Shown here: piece by piece, positions 35,532 through 45,201 of the stretch
How the letters are laid out: every line of letters starts with the position of its first letter
Numbering within the stretch: the first letter of the stretch is position 1
NCBI GenBank assembly: GCA_963756575.1
Contig: CAVWOM010000021.1
Location: forward strand, 1,054,001-1,118,000
DNA: 64,000 nt
Direction of reading: 5' to 3'
Source: Palsa-504 sp963756575
Lineage (GTDB): Bacteria > Actinomycetota > Actinomycetes > Streptosporangiales > Streptosporangiaceae
Position numbers and translations under genes: made by a program
Notes under the pieces: model-generated
Database searches by the model: none
What the model was told of the DNA's origin: nothing
The model's input: only the letters and a program-made list of their open reading frames with translations

Positions 35532-35564
35532 TTGACACTAACGTTAGTAGATTCTAACGTTAGT
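35532..35564 (+). promoter_or_regulatory. Promoter overlapped by two CTAACGTTAG palindromes
   Basis: A perfect TTGACA (35532-35537) and TAACGT (35555-35560) are 17 bases apart. ACTAACGTTAGT (35537-35548) overlaps the -35 end and CTAACGTTAGT (35554-35564) covers the -10. The two palindromes are centred 16 bp apart. The arrangement fits repression by a TetR-type dimer pair. No TetR gene is adjacent. Confidence 0.7.
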
Positions 35565-35603
35565 CGTACTTGTCAGAGGATAGCCGTCAGAGGGAGAAAC
35601 GAC

Positions 35604-35963
35604 ATGGGCCAGCCGGTGGCGTACTTCGAGATCGTCAGCCCGGATCACGAGCGCGCGCAGAAGTTCTACCGTGAGCTGTTCAGCTGGCGGGTGGAGGCCG
35701 ATCCCGCCATGGGCGGATACGGTCTGGTGGACACCGGCGCCGGGGACGGGGCGATCGGGGGCGGCATCGGCCCAGGGGAGGGGCCGTCAGACAGGGGCGT
35801 GAAAATCTACATGCGCGTCGATGACCTGGACACCTTCCTCGGCCGCGCCGAGCAGCTGGGCGGCCAGCGGCTGGTGCCGCCGACCGAGCTGCCCGGTGAC
35901 GCCGGGAAGTTCGCGGTCTTCACCGACCCCGACGGCAACCAGGTCGGCCTCTGGAGCAGCTGA
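35604..35963 (+). CDS. VOC-family (glyoxalase/bleomycin-resistance fold) protein
   Basis: 119 residues. Two beta-alpha-beta-beta-beta modules: PVAYFEIVSPDHERAQKFYR with FSWRVEADP, then KIYMRVDDLDTFLGRAE and FAVFTDPDGNQVGLW. Possible metal ligands include the Glu in YFEIV and the second-module residues; no substrate can be deduced. AGGGAGAAACGAC precedes ATG 35604. An in-frame start at 35532 is rejected because it lies in the promoter. Expression is probably switched by the twin palindromes just upstream. Confidence 0.88.
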   Translation: MGQPVAYFEIVSPDHERAQKFYRELFSWRVEADPAMGGYGLVDTGAGDGAIGGGIGPGEGPSDRGVKIYMRVDDLDTFLGRAEQLGGQRLVPPTELPGDAGKFAVFTDPDGNQVGLWSS

Positions 35964-35970
35964 AAGGCCC

Positions 35971-37808
35971 TCAGGCAGCGGCCAGCATCGCCTCGAGCAC
36001 GGCCCGCAGTGGCGCCAGCCGCGTCGCGGCGGCCTCACGGGCCTCAGCCAGCGAGCGGGCCGAGACCGGTTCGGTGATCTCCACGTAGCACTTGATCTTG
36101 GGCTCGGTGCCGCTCGGCCGGAGCACCACCCGCCCGCCCGCCAGCCGGAAGATGAGCACGTCAGCCCGCGGGGTGCCTTCAGCCAGGTCGGTCAGGCCGG
36201 TCACCGTCTCGGTGCCGAAGGCGTCCGGCGGCGCCGACCTGAGCCGGCGCATGACCTGGGCCTGATCGGCCGTCCGCAGGGTCACCTGTGAGGTCAGGTG
36301 CACCCCGTGCGCTCGCTCCAGTTCGTCGTACACGTCCAGCACCGAACGTCCCGCCGACCTCGCCTCCCGCGCCAGCCGCAGCATCGCCAGCGCGGCGCCG
36401 AACCCGTCCTTGTCCCGCACCACGTCGCCGACGGCGTAGCCGAGCGCCTCCTCGTAGCCGAAGACGAAACGTGTCCCCGGCCCGCCGTCGGCGGCCCGGG
36501 CGATCCACTTGAACCCGGTCAGCGTCTCGGCGTAGCGGACCCCGGCCGCCGCGGCGATCTTGGCCAGCAGCGTCGAGGAGACCACGGTCGAAGCCACCAG
36601 CCGCGCCTGCCCCGCGGCCTGTCCCGCCGTCCAGTCCAGCATGCCCGCCCCGAGCAACGCCCCCACCTGGTCCCCGGTCAGCACCCGCCATCCGGGCGCC
36701 TCGGCCCCGGCCTCGGGAACGGCCCCTGCCTCAGGAACGGCCTCGGGAACGGCCACCGCCAGCCGGTCCCCGTCCGGATCGCTGGCGATGACCAGGTCGG
36801 CGTCGAGCCGCCGGGCGTCGGCCAGCGCCAGGTCCAGGGCGCCCGGCTCCTCCGGGTTGGGAAAGGCCACCGTCGGGAAGTCCGGATCCGGCTCGGCCTG
36901 CGCGGCCACCACGTGCGGCGCCCCGAACCCCGCCATCCGCATCGCGCGCAGCATTAGCTGCCCCGCCACCCCATGCATCGCCGTATAAACCACATTCAGC
37001 CCGTCTCCGGGATCATCGCCGTCTGCCGCCCGGGCCATACCGGCGAGCGCCGGGCCGGCCTCACCCGCCACCGCGGCCAGGTACGCCTGGGCGATCTCGT
37101 CGCCGGGCCAGGTAACCAGCGGGCTCCCGGCCACAGCGACGGGGATGTCCGACAGCGGACCGAGTCCGGCGATACGCTTCTCGATCTCGGCGTCGGCGGG
37201 CGGAATGACCTGCCCTCCGTCACTCAGGTAGAGCTTGTACCCGTTGTCCGCGGCCGGGTTGTGGCTCGCGGTGATCATGATCCCGGCCGCCGTCCCCAGG
37301 TGCCGGACCGCGAACGCCAGCAGGGGAGTGGGACACGGCCGCGGCAGCATGTGCACGGCGATGCCCGCTCCCGCCAGCACCCCCGCCACCTCGTCCGCGA
37401 ACTCCGCCGACCGGTGCCGCGCGTCACACCCCACCACCACCGCGACCCGCCCGCCCCCGGCGTCCCCAGCGTCTCCTCCACCCCCGCGCCCCCAGCTCCC
37501 CCGGGGCTCCCAGCGCCCCCAGGGCTCCCACCCGGCGCGAGCAGCCAGCCCGCCACGGCAGCGGTCGCCGCCCGGACCACGGCCCGGTTCATCCGGTTCG
37601 GCCCCGCCGCCACCACCCCGCGCAGCCCCGCCGTCCCGAAGTGCAGCCGGTCCGCGAACCGGTCCCGCAACTCCGCCCCCGCCTCGGCTGCGCCCGCCTC
37701 GGCTGCTCGCGCCCGGTCGAGTAGCGATTGAAGCTCGGCCCGGTCGCCTTCGTCGGGATCGTCCGCGATCCAGGCCTCGACCGCCGCCCGCAACTCAACC
37801 TCACCCAT
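35971..37808 (-). CDS. Phospho-sugar mutase (phosphomannomutase / phosphopentomutase type), frameshifted
   Basis: Alpha-D-phosphohexomutase family of about 610 residues. The N-terminus (ATG 37808; GEVELRAAVEAWIADDPDE, LHFGTAGLRGVVAAGPNRMN) and the rest (phosphoserine loop GIMITASHNPAADNG, metal loop ASDPDGDRLAVAV, sugar-binding GYEEALGY, phosphate-binding RPSGTEPK) are in different frames. Around 37465 the C-terminal frame reads DAGGGRVAVVVGCDARHRS, so one base lost or gained separates them. PEAGAVPEAGAE near the middle and Gly/Pro-rich GGAGSPGGAGGAG are low-complexity inserts. Its place beside nucleoside salvage genes suggests action on pentose 1-phosphates. Confidence 0.83.
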
Positions 37809-38057
37809 CACTAGCCTCACTCACCTCAATCTGCCCTCACCCGCGGGCCCCCGTACGCCAAAGATTGCGGAGGATCCGGCCTGCGCGGAGGAAAAAGGAC
37901 CCCCCAGGGGCCCAAAACCTCCACGTAAGCCAAATCCTCCACGATAATTCCGCACCTCAGCCACAACTGCCACGGCAGTCTCACCGGTCACCGCAAAGGA
38001 CGAGAAAACGGCCACCTCGGGCGCGAGGGGTTCAGGACTCGCAAGAACGCCACCTCG

Positions 38058-39344
38058 TTAGGCCTTGACGTAGGGGATGCCCTCGGCCTTGGGCGGGCGG
38101 ACCTTGCCGACCAGGCCGGCCACCACGATGATCGTCACCACGTACGGGGTCATCAGCAGCAGGTTGGACTGGATCGGCACGTTCATCGTGGACAGGATCG
38201 ACTGCAGCTGGGTGGAGAAGCCGAACAGCAGCCCCGCCCCGATCGCGCCGAACGGCGTGTACCGGCCGAAGATCATCGCGGCCAGCGCGATGTACCCCTC
38301 GCCGGACGACATGCCCTTGGCGAAGCTGCCGACCGAGCCGACGGTCAGGTAGGCGCCGCCGATGCCCGCCAGCACGCCGGAGAAGATCACGTTGCGGTAC
38401 CGGGTGGCGTACACCCGGATGCCGACGGTGTCGGCCGCGACCGGGTGCTCGCCGACCGCCCGGGTGCGCAGGCCCCACCGGGTGGCGAACAGGCCGACCT
38501 GGACCAGCGCCAGGGCCAGGTACGTCAGGTACAGGAAGATCGTGGCGTTGAAGAACACCGGGCCGATGATCGGGATGTCGGCCAGCACCGGGATCCTGAT
38601 CGTGCTGAAGGTCGGCGGGGAGTTCAGCGTGTTGGAGTAGGGCACCATGAGGTCGTCGTACAGGTACCCGGACAGGCCGATGATGAGGGTGTTCAGCACC
38701 ACGCCGAGGATGATCTGGTCGACGGCGTAACCGATGGCGAAGATCGCGAGCAGCCCGCCGACCACGCAGCCGGCCGCGGCGCCGGCGATCAGGCCCAGCC
38801 ACACGGACCCGGACGCGCTGGCCACCATGGCGGCGACGAACGCGCCGAGCAGCAGCTGGCCCTCGATGCCGATATTCACCACGCCCGACCGGGAGCAGAT
38901 CACGCCGGTCAGCGCGCCCAGCATGATCGGGATCGACTGGCTGAGCGTGCCCTGCAGCAGGTTCACCACGTTGAACGGGTTCGACTGGCCCGCGTCGGCC
39001 CAGCACAGCAGGGACACGATGAAAGCCAGCAGCACGACGGCGATGCACACCCGTCGCCACAGCGGCTTCATCGGCACGAACGCGCGGACCCCGGCCAGCA
39101 CCAGCGAGGCGGCGCCGCAGCCGAGGCAGGTGACGTCGGCGGGCAGGTCCAGGTTCGGCACCGAGACCTTGGCGAACGGCTGGGAGAAGGCGAAGCTCGC
39201 GTCGCCCTTGTGCGCGAACAGGCCGAATACGAAGATGTCCACCAGCCCGAAGAAGGCGAACCCCACCGGTCCCAGCCAGCGGCGCCAGGGACTGACCGGG
39301 GCCGCCTCGGGCACCACCACCTGGATGTGCTCCGTGATAGTCAC
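38058..39344 (-). CDS. Nucleoside-type ABC transporter permease 2
   Basis: 428 residues, BPD_transp_2 family of the BMP/nucleoside class (NupC/YufQ-like). Ten or so membrane helices. Conserved VICSRSGVVNIGIEGQLLLG and the coupling-helix region TRAVGEHPVAADTVGI. The start is GTG 39344, which overlaps the stop of permease 1 (GTGA). Last gene of the importer operon; 249 bp of non-coding DNA separate it from the mutase. Confidence 0.9.
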   Translation of the reverse strand: MTITEHIQVVVPEAAPVSPWRRWLGPVGFAFFGLVDIFVFGLFAHKGDASFAFSQPFAKVSVPNLDLPADVTCLGCGAASLVLAGVRAFVPMKPLWRRVCIAVVLLAFIVSLLCWADAGQSNPFNVVNLLQGTLSQSIPIMLGALTGVICSRSGVVNIGIEGQLLLGAFVAAMVASASGSVWLGLIAGAAAGCVVGGLLAIFAIGYAVDQIILGVVLNTLIIGLSGYLYDDLMVPYSNTLNSPPTFSTIRIPVLADIPIIGPVFFNATIFLYLTYLALALVQVGLFATRWGLRTRAVGEHPVAADTVGIRVYATRYRNVIFSGVLAGIGGAYLTVGSVGSFAKGMSSGEGYIALAAMIFGRYTPFGAIGAGLLFGFSTQLQSILSTMNVPIQSNLLLMTPYVVTIIVVAGLVGKVRPPKAEGIPYVKA

Positions 39345-40642
39345 GCGAGACCCCTTCCGGTCAGGCCCTCGACGCCCGAGGCCCTGGTGGCACGCAGCCG
39401 GTAGATGGCTCTGACGAGCGGCGGTGCCGCCACGAACATCACGATCAGGGCCTGCAGCACCTCGACGATGTCCACCGGGGTGGAGGTCTGGGCCTGCATC
39501 AGCGGCGCGCCCGCGTGCAGCGCGCCGAACAGCAGCGCGGCCAGCACCACGCCGAGCGGACGGCCCCGGCCTAGCAGCGCGACCGTGATCGCGTCGATGC
39601 CGTAGGTGCCGTAGCTCTGGAAGTTGACGCTGAAGTCCGTGCCCTGGATGACCGCCGCCCCGGCCAGCCCGGCCAGACCCCCGGCGATCAGCATGACCAG
39701 CACCCAGGACCGTTCCACGTTCATCCCGGCCACCCGGGCCGCGTTCGGGTTCTTGCCGATGGCGCGGAACTCGAACCCGGTCGTGGACCGGTACAGCAGC
39801 CACCACACGCCCAGCGCGCACAGCAGCGCGAGGATGAACCCCGCGTTGATCCGCAGGGACCCGCCGAACAGGCGCCACAGGTGCGCGTCGGCGGCGATGA
39901 ACGGGCTGATCAGGTCGGACCGCCCGGGCCGCTGCATGACGTTGCCGAGCAGGTAGGAGAGCAGGAAGCCCATGACGTAGTTGAGCATGATCGTGGTGAT
40001 CACCTCGTGCGCGCCGGTCCTGGCCTTGAGCTCGCCGACCAGCCAGCCCATCACCCCGCCGCCGACGAAGCCGCCGATCACGCAGACGATCACGTGGATG
40101 ACGGGGGGCAGGCTGACCCCGTAGCCGAGGTAGGTGGCCAGGATCGCGCCGCCGATGAACTGGCTCTGCGCGCCGATGTTGAACATGCCGGCCTGGTAGG
40201 GCAGCGCTACCGCCAGCCCGGCCAGCAGCAGCGGCGTGGCCTGGACGCAGGTCTCGGACAGCGGGCCGAACACCGCGCCGAGAAAGCCGTCGTGGATGGC
40301 GGTGGAGAACGACGCCTGCTGGAACAGGGCGGCCACGGTGTGCGGGTTGAAGATCGAGCCCTCGAACAGCGCCACGTAGGCGCCGATGGCCGTGTCCCAG
40401 GCCGCGGCGAACGCGTGGCCCGGATCGGAGAACAGGTTGCCCCAGGCGCTCAGCACCGTCGTGTTGGTGAACGCGTTCAGCAGCCCGCCGATCACGATGG
40501 CGGTCAGGATGGCCAGGAAGGTCACCGTGAACGAGTTGCCCTCCAGGACCGCATTAAGGGCATTACGGCCAAACGAGCCGCGTTCCTCGCCGTTCTTTCC
40601 CGTCTCAGTGGTCGCCGGGCCGGGCGGCGCCTGCTCGCTCAT
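39341..40642 (-). CDS. Nucleoside-type ABC transporter permease 1
   Basis: 433 residues, same family as the next gene. A hydrophilic N-terminus (about 30) is followed by a long periplasmic insertion between the first two helices (about 60-125), then AVALPYQAGMFNIGAQSQFI and GAHEVITTIMLNYV, both typical of the nucleoside subclass, and FRAIGKNPNAARVAGM as coupling segment. ATG 40642 overlaps the ATPase stop (ATGA). Confidence 0.9.
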   Translation of the reverse strand: MSEQAPPGPATTETGKNGEERGSFGRNALNAVLEGNSFTVTFLAILTAIVIGGLLNAFTNTTVLSAWGNLFSDPGHAFAAAWDTAIGAYVALFEGSIFNPHTVAALFQQASFSTAIHDGFLGAVFGPLSETCVQATPLLLAGLAVALPYQAGMFNIGAQSQFIGGAILATYLGYGVSLPPVIHVIVCVIGGFVGGGVMGWLVGELKARTGAHEVITTIMLNYVMGFLLSYLLGNVMQRPGRSDLISPFIAADAHLWRLFGGSLRINAGFILALLCALGVWWLLYRSTTGFEFRAIGKNPNAARVAGMNVERSWVLVMLIAGGLAGLAGAAVIQGTDFSVNFQSYGTYGIDAITVALLGRGRPLGVVLAALLFGALHAGAPLMQAQTSTPVDIVEVLQALIVMFVAAPPLVRAIYRLRATRASGVEGLTGRGLA

Positions 40643-42210
40643 TGCTCCGCTCCTGCCTGCTCCGCTGCGGGTGGCGTCTCGGGTGGCCGGCGCGGCGGTG
40701 CCTCGAGCGAGGAATCCGTGGCCCCGGCCATCAGCAGGCCGAGCTCCTCGACCGGCACCGTAGGCGGCCGGACGCCGGTGATCCGGCCCTCGTACATGAC
40801 CGCGATCCGGTCGGCCAGGGCGTAGATCTCGTCGAGCTCGGAGGAGACGATGAGCACGGCCACGCCGGAGTCGCGGGCCGCCACGATGCGCTTGTGCACG
40901 AACTCGATCGAGCCGACGTCGAGGCCCCGGGTCGGCTGGCTGGCCACCAGCACCTTGTGCTCCCGGCCGAGCTCGCGGGCCAGGATGACCTTCTGCTGGT
41001 TGCCGCCGGACAGCGTGCCCACCGGGGTGTCCGCGGAGGTGGTGCGGACGTCGAACTCCTGCACCCGCGCGGCCGCGTTGCTGGCGATGGCGGCCAGGTT
41101 GAGGTTGATGCCCTTGGCGTACGGCGCCTCGTTGTAGGTGTCGAGGACCATGTTGTCGGCCACCGAGAAGTCGCCGACCAGGCCGTCTTCCTGGCGGTCC
41201 TCGGGGACGTAGGCCAGGCCCGCGTGCAGCCGCTGCCGGGGCGTGGCCTGGGTCAGGTCGCGGCCGTTCAGCCGTATGTGCCCGCTCGAGGTCGGCCGCA
41301 GCCCGATCAGCGCCTCGCACAGCTCGGTCTGGCCGTTGCCCTGCACGCCCGCCAGGCCGAGGATCTCGCCCGCGCGGACCTGGAATGTCATCCCGTTGAC
41401 CGAGAGCTGGCCGGTCTCGTCCGCGACGACCAGGTTCTCCACGTCGAGCACGACGTCGCCTGGCTTGGCCGCGTCCTTCGATACCTTCAGCTGCACGTTC
41501 CGGCCGACCATCATCGCGGCCAGCTCGTCCTCGGTGGCGGACGGCGACTTCTGGCCGACCACCGCGCCGCGGCGCAGCACGGTGATCGTGTCCGCGATCT
41601 CCTGGACTTCCTTGAGCTTGTGCGAGATGAAGACGACCGAGGTGCCGCCCTCTTTCAGCTGCCTGATGATGCGGAACAGGTCCTCGGCCTCAGCCGGGGT
41701 GAGCACCGCCGTCGGCTCGTCCAGGATCAGCACGGACGCGTCCCTGACCAGCGCCTTGATGATCTCGACCCGCTGCTGGATGCCGACCGGGAGGTGCTCC
41801 ACCAGGGCGTCGGGGTCGACCGCCAGGCCGTAGCGCTGGGAGAGCTCCCGCACGTCGCGGCGCGCCTTGCGCCGGTCGAGCAGGCCGGACGGGCGGGTTT
41901 CCTCCATGCCCAGGGTGACGTTCTCCGCCACGGTGAACACCGGCACCAGCATGAAGTGCTGGTGCACCATCCCGATGCCGGCCGCGATGGCGTCCTTCGG
42001 CGAGCTGAACCGGACCTTCTTGCCGTCGATGAGGATCTCGCCCTCGTCGGGCTGCAGCAGCCCGTACAGCACGTTCATCAGGGTCGACTTGCCGGCGCCG
42101 TTCTCGCCGAGCAGGGCGTGCACCTGGCCCGGGGATACCGATAGGTCGATCCGGTCGTTGGCCACCAGCGAGCCGAACCGCTTGGTGATGCCCTTGAGCT
42201 CAAGTTCCAC
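40639..42210 (-). CDS. Nucleoside-type ABC transporter ATPase (two nucleotide-binding domains)
   Basis: 523 residues. NBD1 (about 4-230): Walker A GENGAGKST, VHQHFMLV, then LPVGIQQRVEI in place of a perfect LSGGQ, and Walker B LILDEPTAVL. NBD2 (about 255-500): a degenerate Walker A (GVQGNGQTEL), signature LSGGNQQKV and VLVASQPTRG. One consensus and one degenerate site is usual for RbsA/YufO-like proteins. Expected to power nucleoside uptake with the two permeases. Confidence 0.93.
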   Translation of the reverse strand: MELELKGITKRFGSLVANDRIDLSVSPGQVHALLGENGAGKSTLMNVLYGLLQPDEGEILIDGKKVRFSSPKDAIAAGIGMVHQHFMLVPVFTVAENVTLGMEETRPSGLLDRRKARRDVRELSQRYGLAVDPDALVEHLPVGIQQRVEIIKALVRDASVLILDEPTAVLTPAEAEDLFRIIRQLKEGGTSVVFISHKLKEVQEIADTITVLRRGAVVGQKSPSATEDELAAMMVGRNVQLKVSKDAAKPGDVVLDVENLVVADETGQLSVNGMTFQVRAGEILGLAGVQGNGQTELCEALIGLRPTSSGHIRLNGRDLTQATPRQRLHAGLAYVPEDRQEDGLVGDFSVADNMVLDTYNEAPYAKGINLNLAAIASNAAARVQEFDVRTTSADTPVGTLSGGNQQKVILARELGREHKVLVASQPTRGLDVGSIEFVHKRIVAARDSGVAVLIVSSELDEIYALADRIAVMYEGRITGVRPPTVPVEELGLLMAGATDSSLEAPPRRPPETPPAAEQAGAEQ

Positions 42211-42227
42211 GTCGGCCCTTAGGTCAG

Positions 42228-42262
42228 TTGGTCCCAGCCCTGATGTTGGTCCCAGCCCTGAT
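42228..42262. repeat. 17-bp tandem duplication
   Basis: TTGGTCCCAGCCCTGAT occurs twice in succession (about 42229-42245 and 42246-42262) between the ATPase start and the hairpin of the binding-protein gene. Non-coding. Confidence 0.7.
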
Positions 42263-42264
42263 AC

Positions 42265-42297
42265 GGCAGCGGTGCGGCATAATGCCGCACCGCTGCC
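42265..42297 (-). terminator. Hairpin between binding-protein gene and ATPase gene
   Basis: A perfect 15-bp stem GGCAGCGGTGCGGCA (42265-42279) with TGCCGCACCGCTGCC (42283-42297) around TAA. It lies 18 bases after the lipoprotein stop, matching the position of the 11851-11891 hairpin in the sugar operon. Likely lets the lipoprotein be made in excess. Confidence 0.75.
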
Positions 42298-42315
42298 ACA
42301 CCGTCAGTCCTGTTA

Positions 42316-43458
42316 TTACCCGGAAACCGGGCTCTTGGTCGGGGTCTGGATCGAGCCGCTCTCGATGCCCGTCTTCACCTGCGCCAGCTCGCTCTGCAGC
42401 GACGCCGGGACCTTGCTGGCGAAGTCGTGGTACGGCGCCAGCGTGACGCCGCCGTTGGCCAGCGTGCCGATGTAGTTGCCGCCCTTGAAGGTGCCGTCGG
42501 CCGTGGTGGTCACGGCGTTCTTCACCGCGGTGACGATGCCCTTCTCCACGCTGGTGATGAAGTACTTGCAGTACGTCGCCGCGCTGACGCACCCGTCGGT
42601 GTCAACCCACATCATGTTGACCTTCTGGCTGCCGGCCGCGTTGTCCGCGTCCTGCACCGCCTTGGCCGCGCCGAGGCCGACGTTGCCGGCCACCGGGAAG
42701 ATGATGTCCGCGCCCTCGCTGATGAACGTCTGGGTCACCTGCTGGCCCTTGGTCTGGTTGGTGAAGTCGCCGGTGAACGAGCCGTTCTGGGTCTTCTCGT
42801 TCCAGCCGAGCACCTGGACGTTCTTGTGATGCTTGGAGTTGTAGTACTGGACGCCGTCGTAGAAGCCGTCCATGTAGATGGTCACGGTCGGCAGCTTCTG
42901 CCCGCCGAACGTCGCGACCTTGCCCGTCTTGGTCATGCCCGCGGCCAGGTAGCCGCCTTCGAAGCCGTCCTGCACCGTGTTGAACAGCAGCGCGTCGACG
43001 TTCGGCAGGGCCGGGCTGTAGCTGAAGTCCACGATGGCGAACTTCTGGTTCGCGTTGGCCTTGGCCGCGGTCTGCGTGTCGTCGCCCATCAGGAAGCCGA
43101 CGGTGACGATGATGTTGCACTTCTGGGTGACGAACGTGTTGATGTTCGGCACGTAGTCGGCCTGGGTGGTCGACTGCAGGTACTTGACGCTGATGTTGCT
43201 GTTGCTGCTCGCGGCCGCCTGCATGCCCGCCCACGACGAGGCGTTGAACGACCGGTCGTCGATGCCGCCGGTGTCGGTGACCATGCAGCCGAGGGTCTTG
43301 CCGCCGGCCGCCGCCGAGCTGCCTGCGGCGGCCGGGGCGCTCGTGCTGGCCGTGGGGCTGCCGCCGGACGAGGCCGAACTGTGGCTGCTGCCGCACGCGG
43401 CAAGGACCACCGTCGCGGACACGGCCAGTGCCGCCGTGGCCCATGCGCTGTGTTTCAC
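42316..43458 (-). CDS. BMP-family nucleoside-binding lipoprotein
   Basis: 380 residues. Signal peptide with lipobox VVLAAC, then a Ser/Ala linker. The BMP domain starts GCMVTDTGGIDDRSFN (conserved DxGGIDDRSFN) and includes VDFSYSP, TVQDGFEGGYLAAGM and IIFPVAGNVGLGAAKA. Family members bind purine nucleosides. GTG 43458 is preceded by GGAGGTAAGC; the ORF could also begin 12 bases earlier. Promoter presumed in the 225-bp gap before the kinase gene. The neighbouring deaminases and phosphorylase fit a nucleoside substrate. Confidence 0.92.
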   Translation of the reverse strand: MKHSAWATAALAVSATVVLAACGSSHSSASSGGSPTASTSAPAAAGSSAAAGGKTLGCMVTDTGGIDDRSFNASSWAGMQAAASSNSNISVKYLQSTTQADYVPNINTFVTQKCNIIVTVGFLMGDDTQTAAKANANQKFAIVDFSYSPALPNVDALLFNTVQDGFEGGYLAAGMTKTGKVATFGGQKLPTVTIYMDGFYDGVQYYNSKHHKNVQVLGWNEKTQNGSFTGDFTNQTKGQQVTQTFISEGADIIFPVAGNVGLGAAKAVQDADNAAGSQKVNMMWVDTDGCVSAATYCKYFITSVEKGIVTAVKNAVTTTADGTFKGGNYIGTLANGGVTLAPYHDFASKVPASLQSELAQVKTGIESGSIQTPTKSPVSG

Positions 43459-43683
43459 GCTTACCTCCACTGGGCCAGCGCGCGTACCGCGCCTGGCCTC
43501 TCATTCGTCCTGGGTTGTCCCGCAGGCTATGCCTGGTGGTCCCCCCTGGGAAGGGGACACGCGGCTTCCCGGCCTGCTCGTTGCCGAATCGGAACCCGAT
43601 CATGATGGCATTCATGGCCTGCCCGACATATAACCGGGGCCGGCCGTCCGGGTCTTTAGTGCCTTCGTACAAGGCGGCGGTAT

Positions 43684-45201
43684 TTACAGGCTGATGAAAT
43701 CCTGGTTGGCAGGAGCCGAGGAATGCTCGGCGGGCACGGCATTCATGGGCAGGGTCGAGGATCCGGTCGCCGTCGGCACGCGGGGGAAGTCCAGGATGGC
43801 GGTGAGGCCGCCGCCCGGCGTCTCGGCCAGGCGGGCCGTGCCGCCGTTGGAGGTGACCAGGCGGTGCACGATGGCCAGGCCGAGCCCGGTGCCGTTCGGG
43901 TTCGAGGTGGTGAAGCGCAGGAAGGCGCGCTCCCGGTCCTCCGCGCTCATGCCCGGGCCGTCGTCGGCCACGACGATCTGCGCGCCGGCCGTGGTGGTGG
44001 CCGTGGTCACCGTGACGCGGCGGCCGGCCTCCAGCGCCTCGAGCGCGTTCGCGATCAGGTTGTCCAGCACCTGCTCCAGGTGGCCCTCGCCCATCCAGGC
44101 CACCGCGGGCCGCTCCGGGGGCAGCGCCTCCAGCGTGATGCCCCGGTCGTCGGCCACCGGGTGCCAGGCCACCACGCGCTCGCCGGCCACCTCGGTGACG
44201 TCCACCGCGGTGGGCACCGGGACCACGTTCTCCGCCCGGGCCACCGCCAGCAGGCCATCGACCAGCCGGGAAAGCCGGGCCAGTTCCTCGAGCGCGCCGG
44301 CCAGCTCCTGCGCCGTGTCCGGGTCCGACTGAGACGTATCCGCGGCGAGCAGGTCAAGCCGCAGCCGGAGCGCGGCCAGCGGGGTGCGCAGCTGGTGCGA
44401 CACGTCCGCGATCACGGCCCGGTTCCCGTGCACCAGGGCCTCCAGGCGCCCGGCCATGGTGTTGAACGTCGAAGCCAGCCGGCGCAGCTCCGGCGGCCCC
44501 GAGTCGACCACGGCCCGGCTGGCCAGGTCGCCGTCGGCCAGCCGGCCCGCCGCGCTGGCCAGCCCGGTCACCGGCAGGCTGACCCAGCGGGCCAGGCCGA
44601 ACGCCAGCAGGGCGGCGCCGAGCATGGCCACCGCGGCGATCGTCCCGAAAATGACCCACAGCTCAACGATGTCGTTGTTGAGCGTGTCGGTCGACCGGGC
44701 CAGCACCACCGTGCCCACCAGCGGGCTGTTGCGGCTGCCGTTCAGGTAGACGGGGATGGCCGCGAGAACCCGGGACCCGGCGGCCTCGGTGAACGCCTCG
44801 ATCGGCTGGCCCGTCTTGCGGGCTAGCTCGCCCTGGGCGTTCGCCTGAGCGGCCACGCCGGCCCATTCGCCGGCCGGCATGGCCTTGGCCGTGAACACCG
44901 TTTCGTGGCCGAGGAGCCCGGAGTAGATCAGCAGCCCGTCGCCCGACTGCGCGGTCTGGGTGAGCAGGTTGACCAGGGGCGGGTCGATCCCGAGGTCGCC
45001 GTCCTTGGCCTTCGCCGGATTCACGTGGATGGCGTCCAGGCGCGACTGGGCGATCGCGGCGTCGGTGGTCACCATGCCCGCCGTGGCCTGGACGAAAGAC
45101 GCGCGGTCGTGGTTGGCCGCGTCGAGCGTCAGCGGCACCACCGCGGCCACCAGCACCGCGGCCGTGAAGGCCAGCAGCACCAGCAGGATCCGCCTGGTCA
45201 T
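43684..45201 (-). CDS. Sensor histidine kinase
   Basis: 505 residues. TM1 (about 4-25) and TM2 (about 178-203) bracket an extracellular sensor of about 150 residues with no recognised fold. HAMP (about 204-260) is followed by the H-box ADVSHQLRTPLAAL, N-box LIANALEALEAG, G1 VVADDGPGMS and G2 NGTGLGLAIV. ATG 45201 overlaps the regulator's stop (ATGA). Lies between the nucleoside importer and cdd, so it could sense an exported or imported metabolite; the signal is unknown. Confidence 0.9.
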   Translation of the reverse strand: MTRRILLVLLAFTAAVLVAAVVPLTLDAANHDRASFVQATAGMVTTDAAIAQSRLDAIHVNPAKAKDGDLGIDPPLVNLLTQTAQSGDGLLIYSGLLGHETVFTAKAMPAGEWAGVAAQANAQGELARKTGQPIEAFTEAAGSRVLAAIPVYLNGSRNSPLVGTVVLARSTDTLNNDIVELWVIFGTIAAVAMLGAALLAFGLARWVSLPVTGLASAAGRLADGDLASRAVVDSGPPELRRLASTFNTMAGRLEALVHGNRAVIADVSHQLRTPLAALRLRLDLLAADTSQSDPDTAQELAGALEELARLSRLVDGLLAVARAENVVPVPTAVDVTEVAGERVVAWHPVADDRGITLEALPPERPAVAWMGEGHLEQVLDNLIANALEALEAGRRVTVTTATTTAGAQIVVADDGPGMSAEDRERAFLRFTTSNPNGTGLGLAIVHRLVTSNGGTARLAETPGGGLTAILDFPRVPTATGSSTLPMNAVPAEHSSAPANQDFISL

